Source of the DNA: Acanthosoma haemorrhoidale
Taxonomy: Eukaryota > Arthropoda > Insecta > Hemiptera > Acanthosomatidae
Assembly (NCBI GenBank): GCA_930367205.1
Contig: OV884012.1
Coordinates: forward strand, 53,217,239-53,281,238
DNA length: 64,000 nucleotides
Direction of reading: 5' to 3'
The translations under genes were made by a program, and so were the position numbers. Positions within the stretch are counted from its first letter, which is position 1. Every line of letters begins with the position of its first letter. Positions 34,817 through 47,594 of the stretch are shown here, one piece after another. Below the pieces are notes generated by a model, which had not been told where the DNA came from, did not search any database, and saw only the letters and a list, made by a program, of their open reading frames with translations.

Positions 34817-35194
34817 TTATTCCAACCAATTAGAAATACCATTATTACAATACATATAATAATAATAACCCTTAGTCAACGATTGTGATTTGTTCCATCT
34901 CTCTATATTGACGCCGTAAGCATATTTATGTATACAAATATGGAAAAAAAACGCGGGTGTTGTCTGGTCCAGGAAGAGTACTTCTATTTGTCCGTAGTGA
35001 AGTTGGCGCGACATTCCAGCATGTTTAGTTTCACTTCCAGAAGTTAGAACTAATAAATTCTCGAGTGAGCCCTCCCTTGAGCAAGCAATATATTGCTGTC
35101 CGAGGAAGTAAGGCGGTGATCCCAAATCCATCCTGTACTGCTTAATAGACCCCCTCAATGAACTGTTGATCGAGATTGAGAGTGAAAGTCTCAC
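34817..35194 (-). pseudogene. Helitron Rep-helicase C-terminal remnant
   Basis: Minus-strand open stretch of 125 codons. The part MDLGSPPYFLGQQYIACSR and then SLENLLVL matches the conserved end of the PIF1-type helicase of Helitrons, where the family pattern is a hydrophobic DL-S-P followed by HGQLYVACSR and a short tail. Here the HG before QLY is replaced by LG, and the sequence beyond is diverged. The rest of the helicase and the Rep domain are absent, because a Jockey fragment begins at 35236. Assignment is by motif only. Confidence 0.5.
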
Positions 35195-35235
35195 TGTAAA
35201 TGGTCATCTCCTAAAGATTTATTATTATTTTATAC

Positions 35236-36497
35236 GACTTTATTATGATAAAATTACAATCTGCCTATTTAGGCAATAAGTAATTGTGATAAATGTTTTC
35301 ATTCATACCATATTTACAATTTTCGTTCACTCGCTCATTCATACAGTATTCACAAACCCAGAGGCCTCCCAAATCCACATGGTTGTCACCTCTCTATCGC
35401 ATGCGAAAGAGATAGTGGAGTCTTGAGAAGTCCCGTACGCTCCTCCGCAGGGCCGCGTCACCGGATACTAGCCAGTGGATGCTGACGAACAGCGCGAGAG
35501 CCACAGACGCTCAGGACATGATTGGAGAAACTGGACAGGGCTCCCTCTGTTTTTTATCCCCCGCATTTATAGCAGGTCACGAGGCCACTGCCGTTTCAGT
35601 CACCGAAGAGGCTTATAGGGATGCGTGGTGGAGTGCAATGAGTGTGCTACGCAACTGGGGTGGTTGGGTAGTCTACTAGGAATTTCATAAACTTGGAAGG
35701 GATGAGATCAAGAATGTAAGGTATATTAAGATCGTTATGAAAGGTTTTGTTGCTGACGTAATAAGGGGCATTTAATATTGTTATCAGGACTTTTGATTGA
35801 AAGGATTGGATACGCTTGATGTTCGTCTATTTGCTGTCCCCCATAGCTCTATTCTGTATGTCCAGATTGGCTAAGGTATAACTTTGTAGATTAGTAATTT
35901 ATTTTATATTGAGAGATGGGATGTCCTTTGAAGTAGTCTGCACAGTTGTCTAAAGTGTCTGTTCAGTTCTTGTGTTTTTAGCCTCGCATGTGGGTTCCAG
36001 GTTAGCCGTTTGTCGAGATGGAAGGCTAAGTACCTTACTAACTCAAATACAGGGAGAGGAATGAAATTGAAAGAAACTAGTGGACAAGACTTGCAGCAGA
36101 GGGTGAAGGTAATGTGGGAACATTTACTTCATTAACTTTGATCCACCATTGGTCGCACCAATGCTCAATCTCATCAAGGTGTTTTTGAAGGTTATGGGAT
36201 GCTATATCGGGGTCTGAGTGGGATAACAAGACTGCAGTGTCATCTGGAAATGTGGCCAAGAAGGTATTGGGAGTAGCGGGGACATCAGCGGTGTATAGGT
36301 TATAGAGGATGGGACCCAGGACACTGCCCTTTGGAACACCTGCATTTATGGGATAGTAATTAGAATATTCTTAGCCACAGAGGACTTGGAAGAAGTGGTT
36401 TGAAAGTAGGACTGTAGGATTAGGAACAGTGTCTGTGGTAAATATCATTTGAGCTTGTAAATCAAACCTGCGTGCCAAACCCTGTCAAATCTTGAAG
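35236..36497 (-). mobile_element. Jockey LINE 3' half (copy f), broken
   Basis: Minus-strand copy with the 3' UTR (35236-35580) and ORF2 from the end of the RT palm to the C-terminus, truncated near 36497 in the segment encoding the IAQAFDRV region. The catalytic FADD is changed to FPDD (36077-36259), and there are several stops and indels, so it is dead. It abuts the Helitron remnant. Confidence 0.85.
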
Positions 36498-37410
36498 ATA
36501 ATAGTAAGATCTGTCCAAATGAGTGCTATCCACGGATAAAAGCTGTTTAATAATCTTCTTTTCATCTCAAGATAGATTGCGTTTCTCACAATCTTAACAG
36601 CCTCGTGCCGTTGCAAATTTCTGGCTAGGGATGGTACCATAGTAAAATAACAGGAGATCCCACTTTAAGTAAAACACGATGTGGCGCCCATCCAAAGCTC
36701 AAGAGAATTATTTTGTTTCCATGAGGTTATATTGACTTCAAGTTCTATTTGTTTCAACAATATTTAATGTGGTTCTGCAGAGTTCTATTTGTTTCTGAAA
36801 ATGTCTAGAAGGTTCTACATAGTTGTAAGAATCTTGGGTTTAAATGTCATCGTGAGTTTCACTATTCATTTCAGCAACCCCGAAAACTAAGTAATTAACA
36901 CTAATATTGTTTGTTTTCAATTATTTTTACACGCCATTTCCTTAAATATCATTGGTTTACTTTAAATTTATGTTGAGATGTCACTATTTCAGTAGACAAT
37001 GCTGAAGGATTGGATTGTTGTTTCGTTTCTAATCTAAGCTTCCTTTATTTAATTCTTAGTCTGGTTAGAGATACTTATTTTCGCCTAGCTAAAAATACTT
37101 CTCCATCTAGAAGGCTTTACTTCATTAAATGGCATTTAATGAGTAAATATATTACGGCATGATCTCAGTTTGACTAAATTTACAGCCATTAAGTTCGACA
37201 GTGGTGTAAATCAAGTTTTCTTATTGCAGATGTGTTATAATGACTTGGCATAGCCTTCCTTACTTAAGGGCCAATAGAATCAATTTAATAATATATTTTA
37301 GATGAAAATGAAAATAAACTTATACTGTAATAGTACTGCTTTTGGTCAGAAATTGTTATAACTGCTTTATTTACAAATAAACATTAACTTTGGACTCTCG
37401 TTTAGTGTAG
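36498..37410. other. No feature seen
   Basis: AT-rich non-coding DNA with no frame or repeat recognised. Confidence 0.5.
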
Positions 37411-37830
37411 TAGTTAGCTTTTTTTTTTTTTTTTTCTTAGCTCTCAAACTTATAAAATAGGATGTGGGAAAATTACTTTGGGCTAATGAGTGACTTTCAC
37501 TAAGGGGAGTCCCCCATTTGAAGGATGTATGAGAATGATATAGGGTGGGGTATGCCTAAAGGAGGCGGGTGGAATCAGGAAGGTAGTGAGAGTCTACCGA
37601 GGGTGGAGCCTAGGGGTACCTAGGCAAGGGTTTGTAGTCGGCCAGGTCAAGCCTGGCCAGCCCCGGCAGGGGCCTGGAATAAGTCGGCCTCTCGGCCGGG
37701 TAGTTAGCGTGACTGCTTCGCGACATGAAGGTTCTGTATTCAAATTACGAGACGGGTAGGGGCTTTATTTCGCAAACAGATTTTTTTTTTTTCCTAAGCT
37801 CTCAAACTTGAAAATAAGTAATAAAGGAAA
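37411..37830 (+). repeat. SINE-like unit in partial tandem
   Basis: The unit at 37701-37810 starts TAGTTAGCGTGACTGC, which resembles a Pol III A box. It has GTATTCAAATTAC at 37736-37748, close to a B box, then a T-run and TAAGCTCTCAAACTTG. The same junction occurs at 37411-37451: TAGTTAGC, a T-run and TTAGCTCTCAAACTT, but lacking the part between. A GC-rich segment with GGCCAGG and CCTGGCC inverted pairs lies between. This fits a tRNA-derived SINE with one deleted and one fuller unit. The tRNA origin is inferred. Confidence 0.45.
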
Positions 37831-40800
37831 AATAAAGGAGAATTATTTGAATTTAGTCGATATTTGTACTAGGGAGGGACCTAATGGCTTGTTCTTGATA
37901 GCCCCGCCCCGCCTTTTATACATAAGGTAAGAAGTAATGGTATACATAAGAGCTTAAATAATCAAAGAAACAAACAATATCTTTTTATAGCTTCATGTAT
38001 TAATTATTTTAAACTGTTTCGGGTTTCTTTATGATGTGTACCTTTTACAGGTTATGGACATTACGTGACTTAATTAGTAGCGAGCATCATTATCTAATCA
38101 GCTTTACCAGCTCACAAACGGGGTTTGTTCTGATATATATTGGCCAACCTGGTCTAATTATTCCTAAGCTGTAAAATGAAATTAGTCTTATGCTCAGTTG
38201 ATTAATACGAAAACAGCTGAGATTCTTCGGACAGATACTGGATGAAAAAAAAAAACGATTTCCAGTCAACATATTATTGAATATATCCAAGAACAACAGC
38301 CATGGATGTTCAAAGTTATTATTCCAAAACATTCTGGAATATCAATAAATGAGTGCAAATAACAGGTAGTGCAAAGCTTATTGTGAATCGGTAACAGCTG
38401 TGTTTCACCACTCCTACAGTTGTTACTTACCATCTCCAAAGGGTCCAAGTACTGCAGAACGCTGAAATTTTCGAATAATTTCCATACAACAAGTTTACAA
38501 ACAACAGTTTCTCAGAGATTCATTCATAGGCGATGTTCATGACAAAATTATCCCTCATTTTTTCTACGTTGTGTTCTTTTTTAGTTAATAGTAGTTATTT
38601 TGTTTATTTTAATACTAACCATAACTTAATATAAACTAGTTTCTTAATAATATTTTATTGTTAATTATGTAAGTTTGTGATTTATTTCATAGGAGCGTCA
38701 AGATATAATGAGCTCCTTGTATATAAATTTGAGTTTTTTGTGAGTAAACCATCCATGTGAATCCGGTCTAAAATCCTAAACAAGGATTGCTGGAGGCCGC
38801 CTTAGAGGCCTTAGAGGCCACCCACCGATTATGGTGTCGTTTAATTTTTGGTAATTTAATTCAGCGTCCATTGCTGTCAGTTGGAGACTGAGGATGAAAA
38901 AGATCTGGTGTCAAAAAACACCGAACGGTACCAGACCCGATGGGGTCAGGCCTCGTGTAAAAAGGAACGCTTTAATTGGGAGAGGCCACCACCTGATTAC
39001 ACGGCGATCCCACGCCCAAAAACAGACCTGAAATACAGCCCATACTCTTCCAGAGTCCTTTTATTTATATATCGTCTTTTTCTTCTTCTTTTATTGCCTT
39101 CTGCCTCTCTGTATACTTTTTTATTTAATCCTCTTCAGCTTCTTGGCATTTCCTTTTTCTTTAACAGAGGGTTGTTTCTTCATTGCGGTTCGGACAACGG
39201 GATATGTACCGTAAGCTAACCGGTTAGGATATGACAACAAGAAAACCGAATAAGACATTCACTGACACCTGGTACGCAAGAATGCCATTCGACAGAAGAG
39301 GAAGAAAAAACTTATATTTTATAAAACTATTTCAGGGGGCACCTTTTTATTTCTTAATATAAAATCTACCAGATGTGCATTTCTTATTTTCAAAATGAGA
39401 AACACCTTTAAATTAATTTTAAAATAATTATTAAATCAAATGGAACTTTGAGATAAAATAGGTCTAATAGTAATTTCAGCATCAATGGTTTCAAAACTTA
39501 CAGTATTTTACGCGTCACTTTTTACGTATAACTGGATTTAACCGAAATTGTGGATTGAAGGAATCTAAGATACCTCAATTCTTTACATTTTTCAACGTAA
39601 TCATTTTTCTGATCAGTGGTGATACAACTTTCTAGTATGGCAGTATTTAAAATACATGGTTGAAAATAGCTTAGTTATCTTTTCAAAGACATCTAAAAAA
39701 TTTTATCGTTTTGTCATTTTCTAAGGCACCGAATGAATCAAAATTTTAAATCAGGTATGCCAAAGATAAGCGCTTAATACAATTTAAAATAGGTTTACAT
39801 TTAAATTTTAATCATTAAACAAAATAAATCTATCTTGATTTTGATAATACCAGTTTTATTGCCTTGACACTGTACGTGGTTTGTGCACTGATCGCTTGAA
39901 AAAAATGTTTATGTATTTTCTTTTACAAATAAGTCTATTCTAGCTACCTTTAAGAGCTTTATTTATTATCGCTCGAGCAAATAAATATTTCAAAAGGCAG
40001 TAAAGCGTTTTATTCTACAATTATTGTTTTTTATTTTTTTTCTAAAACATTTTTTAAATTTTGGAATAATAGTTTTGTTACAATGTCTGTTTAATTTGAA
40101 TTTAGTTTGAATTATGTTCTAAGATCTCAAATTAAGCAGTCTCGTCGGAAATAAAACTATAAATAAGAGCTTAAATTATTTTTCTCAACATCAACGTGAA
40201 CGATTATCATGCGCCTCTGGTTTGAAATAAGTCAATGTTGGTGTTCGAGAAGTCTTCGCATTCAAGTAGGGAATCGAACTCAACATGTGCCGAATTTCGG
40301 AGTTACGTGTTAATTCCTTCTTTTTGAAAAAATAACAAGACAAAAATTACATCTATTGGTCGTTTGATGCCGACTGAAATACAATACTTTGGATTGAACC
40401 TCTTCTCCAAAGCCTTAATTTAGTAGGCACTAATTAGTTGCGCTAGCATCAGATGCACTCCACGAACGCCCGCACATCTGCGCCCATATTTACACTTTCC
40501 TAATTGTCCCAACAGTTTTCGCCCCTCCTATTTCAATTACACCCCGTCCCGTCCTGTTGGTCCAGGGATATCCAATTAATTTAAACTCGATTTTCCTCAA
40601 CCGGGCGTATAAATTTAAGCCGGGGGACGTCCACCCCTTCCATCACCCAAAGGGTGGTTCACCTTGCTCCTAAAACGAAAAAAAAAATCCTCTACTCAAA
40701 TTAGCCCACTCATAAATCTTTACGGTAATCCTGCCTTATTTTAACTGAAACCTTTAGTTAATACAAGGATTTGCAAATAGCACTCATAGGATTTTTGTAT

Positions 40801-41577
40801 TACTTCAAAATTTTTGTTTTGTTTATTTGAAAATTCACCTATTCTTAAAGGTTCATTGGCAGTACCAATGGCAATATTGAGTCACATAATGATTTTATAA
40901 ACATCACTACAATTGACAAAACTTATTTATGAAATACACTGAAATCTCTTCTTGTTTAATTCCGTGAGTATCTGGGACTTTGTCCTTCTGTTGTATGGCA
41001 TTCTCCAAGTCAACATTTTCTACTAACTCTAGACTTTAATAAGTAGCGTGTGAACCAGAAAGTTTTGTGGAGGAATCACAATCACAGGGTTAAAGCAGTG
41101 CCCGCAGGGATCTTGACTTTTAATTTTTCAATGAAATTCCTTAAATTTTTAAAAATATTTTGTAATTAATTAAAATTGCTGTTTCCCCACAAAATTAATG
41201 AATCTGGTAAAATAAAACGAAAATTTTTGTCAATTTTAAAAATAAATGTTTTTGTGGTGTGGTGTGGCAGTGATGAAAAAACATAACTTAAAACATCACT
41301 TTTAGGCATCCATGCCAGTTTTAATACTAGCCAATGAAAGCAGAAAGAAGAGAAAATAAAATAAATCAACCCTGATCCCAATGTTCCAAAGACACAAAAT
41401 TTCTAGTTTCAGTAGTTCTGTTCTTACTTAAAAACTCAGATATACATGCATCTTTCAGGTTAAATTTATTTGGATAGTAAAATTATTAATAAAAAAGTAC
41501 GTTTGGCAAGACGATATTAAGATATTGAAATTGCTTTTAAACTGGTCTTGAAGTAATTTATGGTTTATTATCATGTT
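37831..41577. other. No gene assigned
   Basis: Mostly AT-rich. A GC-richer segment at 38780-39050 and another at 40440-40690 with pyrimidine-rich plus-strand composition stand out, but neither carries a credible frame. The open stretch at 38881-39219 starts only at TTG and ends in hydrophobic low complexity, so it is not called. Confidence 0.4.
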
Positions 41578-41856
41578 AACAACTTTATTATGATGAAATT
41601 ACAATCTGCCTTTACTTAATAGGCAATAAATAATTGAGATAAGTGTTTTCATTCATACCATATTTACAATTCATCATTCGCTCGCACATTCATACAATAT
41701 TTACAAACAGCCCAGGGGCCCCCCAAGTCCACACGGTTGTTGCCTCCCTCGCAAGCGAAAGAGGAAGCGGAGTCTTGGGAAGTCCCCCACGCTCCCCCAC
41801 CAGCCACGTCACGTCCCCACGAGCCAGTGGAGGCTGACGAAGAGCGCCAGAGCCAT
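41578..41856 (-). mobile_element. Jockey LINE 3'-UTR fragment (copy g)
   Basis: Minus-strand 3' UTR only, from the terminal AACTTTATTATGATGAAATT (as seen on the plus strand) to the segment next to CGCTCTTGG. It is GC-rich against its flanks and has no ORF2 part. Confidence 0.8.
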
Positions 41857-43397
41857 GGTTTATTAAAAATTATGACAAATCAATTTTACCATAGTCTATA
41901 ATTTTTTCCAAACTTACGAAACACACAAGTAACTTGCACATGTGGGCAATCTAGAATCTAGAATTTGCTCTTAGATGAAAAAAGGCCCCTTAGTACAGTG
42001 GTAAAGGTTTGTGCGTTTTTTATGCAGTTCTTGGAAACAAATTTTGTTTGTTGTTGAATATATCTAAGGTGCAACCAATTTTTATTTAAAAAATAACCAG
42101 GAAGCTAACCCATGATTTGTGAATGTGAAGAATAATCCGCTCTTGGTATGAATCAAGTGAATCGTAGTCGATAATAGGGTACTAAGTAGGGTCAATAATG
42201 TTCTTCAGTTGGGTCCGAACTGAGTGTTTTCCAGGATTCATTCACAGTAAGCTTAGCCTATTGTAAGGGTTAAGGGACGTTAATTTTCGATATTAGCAAT
42301 TATACATTTATGTTTAAAAGATATTACAAAGTATCTTGTTTTTGTTTTTAGGAATATTAGTTTTTAAGTTGAGGATAAATGTCTCCTGAATTTGGGTTTC
42401 TCTCCACCTCTCATCACCAGTATAGTGGGGAGAGGCAATTATTTTTTTGAGTCACTTATTCTTTCCGGGGAACCTGGCCGATTTGTAAGGTGTGTCATTT
42501 GCCCGTTTTAACCAGTTATGGATCTGGTTTTTGTTTTCCAAATCCCTTTATTTATTCAATATACATCGTGCTTATGTAGGTACGGGAGTGTAGCTACAAT
42601 GTATGTATTGTGCGAGGTTAACAATAATTGTGCTAAGGTAGGCTGATGGACAGAATACAAGAAATATAAGGAAATAGAGAAAATGATAGGGCTTACTTCA
42701 TGAATATGTGGAGTCAATACTAACCTAAATCTATAATCTATAATAATAAACTAACTTAACCTAGGATTCACTGGCAGCTAATCGCCATCGATACGGGGAT
42801 GGGGTCATAGTGTTAAACTCCTGGATTTGGGAGGTGTTTGAACGTGTACGGATACAGTAAACTTATATTACTAGTAGTTCTTGTTAAGAGAAGTTTGATT
42901 TTGGAACACTGTATGTGGGCCCTTTATGAGCAGCTGCTACTTGTTGACCTTGGTTGTTATTGACAGCGTTTTAGTTGATAAGATATTTTCAATTTTAATT
43001 TTCTTATAGCCTATTCATAACCCCAGCTTTTTTAACTTAACCCTCTCAATTGTTTTTGCTTCACCTGTTGGAGAAAGAGTTCTGCTGTTCCCGGCCCTTC
43101 AACTAGAGGGGGGAGGGGAGATCCTGGACACAATTTATATGCACATAATGTATAAATGGGAATTTTACATAAGTACAAATGAAGTTATATTAACCGTTCG
43201 AATTAGGTGGTGAAATTTCGTTTATATTCAAAATTCGTTGCCCGCCTTGTTTCTGTCCAGAATTACATTTTACTCTTTAGTTATTTCATTGTTATAAAAA
43301 TGATATATTTTTAGATTTAATTTCACTATAATACTGCAGATAAAGACGAGAATAATGATTAGAAATAAACTATCTTTAGATAAATATTTTGTGGTGA
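41857..43397. other. No gene assigned
   Basis: AT-rich interval with no recognised repeat. A G-run at 43110-43120 is the only compositional oddity. Confidence 0.45.
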
Positions 43398-43661
43398 AGA
43401 CGCGAATTATCCACCATAAAACATGACCCACACACGAAAGCACCAGAGCTGGCAAGTAAAGTAGTAGACTGTTTCAAGGAAGATAATGAAGCTGAGCTGT
43501 ACCGGTCGTGAAAATAAACTAAACTTGTAACTTTGGAAGAGAATTTGTATGCAAGGAAAGTAGGTTTCCTTGGAAAGCGATGGTTAGAGGAAATGGAACT
43601 GGGAGAGACAGTTCGCTTAAGAGCTACTATTTCTGACAACGTACAACTTGAAGTGCACTGA
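43398..43661 (+). pseudogene. Decayed protein-like frame, unrecognised
   Basis: One frame is open for 37 codons to a TGA at 43509, passes a TAA at 43515, and then stays open 47 codons to a TGA at 43659. Both halves have a Lys/Glu-rich, protein-like composition (for example KVVDCFKEDNEAELY and GFLGKRWLEEMELGE). Two close stops inside a single maintained frame suggest a dead gene or transposon part. I cannot name a family. The overlapping minus-strand 128-codon stretch starts at GTG and is likely its shadow. Confidence 0.3.
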
Positions 43662-46383
43662 AAGAATAAGCTGCAGATTATTACGTAGGACGTCAGAGGG
43701 ATATTGAATATAAACGTCATGGCATAAGTTGTTCTGAAAGGTGGAAGTAGGAATCTAAACACACTTGGTATGTAATTTAAAGAATTTCCTCTTGTCCACA
43801 GGGAGAGAGCACAAGGAAGCGACAGGAGTTGGGGGTAGCCGCCAAGTAGGGAATGTGTAATTACAGTTTTTAAATGCCTCAGCCGACTGCCTTTATTAAA
43901 GCCCTTTTTACGGTGGCCAGGGTTCTGGATTCCGGCCAGTGTGTGATCTCACAAAGGGTTCCCTGGATTCCTCTCTTTGTCTCAACTGCTTCCTCCCACT
44001 TTTACAGAATATTTTATTTTTCTAAGTTTTTTTTTTTTTTCTTTTAGCTACTTTCATGTTTTCTTTTGTTTTAAGTAGTTGAAAAGAAGGATTTACGAAT
44101 AAAAGCACAAAGTTTTAGAGCTAATACGCAATTTAATTTCACGAGCTCTATTTCAGTTTTTTTTCTTTATGAAGAAATTTTGAATTTTCTTCACGTTTCA
44201 CCTTTACCTCTCTCTATGTTTTTTTAATTACGGTTCAACCATTTTATACTATTTCATTATTAGCAAAAATTAGAAGCCAACCAGTTCGATTTACTGCAAA
44301 CGAAAGAAAAACTCTATTGATCTAAAAATAAGTTATTACCTATTTACCATGAAGCCCTTACGTAGCGTACTTAACACCTGGGGTGCCCAATTGTCACTCA
44401 CAACCAAGAGTATTTAAATAGATTGTAGACATAATGATAAAATGTAAGCGTGTTTATATATTTATTTAAAGTCTTGAATAACATTGTCAAAATTTATATT
44501 TTCTGTCAGTTATTTTTCTATACTAAATATCCCTAGGTCTCTTTGACCACCGGCGATGTCTCTTTACGTGGCCATCGCCAATTATAAATATACGTAGCAC
44601 CTGTTTTCTTTTTTTGGTGAAGTCGACGTCGGGTCGGACAGGCGGGGTCAGGGCCCTTTTTGTTAGATTGCATACTTATACTTATTATAATCATTGATTC
44701 TGTTGTTCACAACTCATTTATTTATATATATAATTTAGAAAAAAATACCTCTCCAAAATTAGAACGTCCCTGAGTGGACTATTCCATTGCACCCCTCTTC
44801 CCGCAGGACGCTACGGTTAACCACATCACAGAATGAGAACCCGTATGAAAGTTTGGTAACCTCTATACAGAATGTATGTCTTAGTGTGGTTGCAATTTTT
44901 AAAAAGAAATTCTCAGTTTTCTAAAGATGAACATATTCACTAAACTGCTGAACTACTGCCTTTTATTGCTTTGATGTCATCATTAATGTTTATTACTGCA
45001 GTTCCACAGGTTAATTATCACTGTTACGAGAATGACAAGGTTATTCTTCTTGATTGTAATGCGCACTGCTAATATATTTATATATTAATATAATATAATA
45101 AATTTATAAAAATATGACCCCTTAATTTCGCATAATTGGAACTATACGTTAAAATATTTTATAGGATGTATGTCATGATACATATTAAAGAAAGCTTGAA
45201 CAAAAAAAGCGAAGTTGTAATAAAAGGGGGGACTATAAGCACCATAACGTTCACCTCGAGCTAGGGGAACTAAAACTACCTTAAACACAACCCAGCCTTA
45301 TATTTCTATAATATATATTTCACTAAAGTTGAAAAAATGGTAAATTACTTGAAGAACGGTGAGATCGATTAATTGCATAGAATAAATGTTCCTGAAATAT
45401 AATAAGTGGGGAAAAATAATAAGCCTAAACGATGAATTAATCGATTCTCTCAAAACGTTTTTGTAACAAAAAAATATTTATTTATATATAGAAATATAGG
45501 AGACTAACAAAATGAAAAAAAAAACCTGTTTTAATTGCTAAAAAGGTTAATAGGACGGCTCTCGACATTAGAATATAAAATATGGCAACACTGGACAATG
45601 AAAATTCAAAACTCCTAATAATGCAAACCATCTGTTAAGGGACAAAACTGGTTATTTCTATGCGATGTGTTCATTATGTTTCTTATCCGCAGGCAACGAG
45701 CCTTCATAATAATAATGTATAATTTTCCAAAGCGCACAATCTGTTAGTTTCCTGCTTCCTACGCGTTATCTTCTCCCCTCCGAGGTAGTCCTGCCAAGGA
45801 AAGGTGAGATCTCCTCTGACGTGCTGGTTGGAAACTACCCTGCTTTATGCTAAAATTTGCATTGGGTACTCTCCATTAGTTAATAACAGCGGTTTGTATG
45901 TAGCCTACGTCTGCTGTACCTTCCCATCTTCTTTACAGGATACATCAAAGTGTGCCATTTATCCATTTACCCTGCACATCTGAACCTACCAGAATGCTCA
46001 TGCGTTAGATTATTTTACCTTTTGTTCGTTTTCTGATTATTACACGGTTTTCTCTCAGTATGAAAATTTGGGTTACTTAGCAGTAGCATAAATGTTTTCA
46101 AGCCTGGCTGTCAATTATCCATAATGCATTTCAAGCAAATCTTCAACACACGCATTCGTAAACAATTCAAACAGACAAAGATAAGAGAGTAATTTATAAA
46201 ATATTAAATAAGTAGAAACTGTAGACTACAGGGTCATTTCAGCTTTTGCGTGAATGACTCAACCAACAAACTGTGACACTGCCAGACAGACTTCTAAAAC
46301 GAAAATGGGGAAAGAGATTTGTTGGAGGTTTGATGTGCAGCCACTAAAACAAAATACTTTTCTCTAATAGAATCTAAATGTTG
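43662..46383. other. No gene assigned
   Basis: AT-rich, with small GC-richer patches at 43800-43990, 44535-44660 and 45750-45850. No frame, repeat match or RNA gene seen. Confidence 0.45.
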
Positions 46384-47002
46384 ATATATATATATATATT
46401 GTAACCAGCAACCCTCCCACCTGGTCAGCATCTTCCCTTATGCTCTTAGGAGTGGGGATGAGATAAAGGGTCAGTCTTAGCCCAGCCGCCTAGAAAAGCG
46501 GACTCTTAGCAAGCTCCCGAACTGGCGGTACCATATAGAAAAAGAGGAGAAGAACCAACAGCAGACAGTAACGTTTATTGGATTATACGGAGATCATCGA
46601 TTGGGTGATATTGATATTGTTTTTTTTATTATGGATCCATTAAAAGAAATTGAGCTCAAATTTCATGTTTTTTTTGTAATTAGTAGTAACTATCCTTGTT
46701 CGAAAGGAATTGAATATTTTTATATACTTTTTGCCTGTACTATATATAATTATAATTATTTGTTATAACCATTTTATTTATATACATATATTTTACAATT
46801 CCCAGTTTCTAAATGTATTAATAACTACAACATTAGCCTTGAGATCGGGCGATTCAATCGGGATAATTTCCTAAACAACAATAAAAACAATTTGAATTAA
46901 AGATCTCATGACGGACCTGCCAAATTAGTTAAGGTAAATTGATCAATAACGTAGAAAAAGAAATGGTAAAAAGAGAGGTAGGTTTCAATATATATATATA
47001 TA
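46384..47002. other. TA tract and unidentified GC-richer segment
   Basis: A TA run at 46384-46399 is followed by TGTAACCAGCAACC and a GC-richer 180-bp segment, and another TA run (46989-47002) abuts element C. The TGTAACC start beside a TA tract looks like an LTR end, but no matching CA end with a target duplication could be fixed. Confidence 0.3.
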
Positions 47003-47318
47003 TGTAATGAAAGTGTTCTCTCTTTAATTTGAATTTGCCGTGCTGCTTCCACTGGCTGCCACCAAATGGAGCAGCAGTTATCAGATAGAGATGGTTATGT
47101 GAGGTAACAGAACATGTAAATAGTGTGTAAAATAAAATAGTGCGAATAGAGAATTGATAGTTATAAACTGTAATTTTCGTTTCTTTGTTTACAGGTAAGA
47201 TTTTGAAATCAATATTAATAATTGTTATAATATAATATATAGTGAATAAAATTGCTAACTTTGTTTGTAGAGAAACTGATTTCAGTTTATTCACCCTACC
47301 TTCAATAATTGTCTTACA
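47003..47318 (+). repeat. 5' LTR of element C
   Basis: 316 bp, starting TGTAATGAAAGTG and ending TTGTCTTACA, with canonical TG/CA ends. It matches 50074-50390 with scattered substitutions and one small indel near GATTTTGAAATC. Confidence 0.92.
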
Positions 47319-47594
47319 AAACGACAATAGGAGTTACAGTGGCGAAAAGACTGCAATTCACCTTTAACTTTGTGGGATCACCGAAGGATAAGAAGACAAA
47401 TGTTCTCTCAATTGCCACAATTAAAACAGAGGAAAACGAAGAATATGTGTTGCCCCAAGAGAAAAGCTTTATGAGTGGTAATGAAGAATTGACTAAGACA
47501 CTTATTTATAAAAGATTGAGGAACAGTTTTACTCAAAGAGGTCAAGAGAAGAGAGTGTGGATTACATTAACCGAGAAAATGAAAACAATATATT

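Noticed and set aside
38881..39219. 112-codon plus-strand frame
   Set aside because: No ATG start, and the second half is Leu/Phe low complexity from a pyrimidine-rich run. No domain.
40255..40325. tRNA gene or tRNA pseudogene on the minus strand
   Set aside because: A B-box-like GAGTTCGATTCCC is present, but there is no matching A box, anticodon stem or acceptor stem at the right distance.
46400..46786. Solo LTR beginning TGTAACCAGC beside a TA tract
   Set aside because: The start fits the pattern of the other elements, but no CA end with an in-phase target duplication could be fixed, and no second copy was seen. Left as an unidentified segment.
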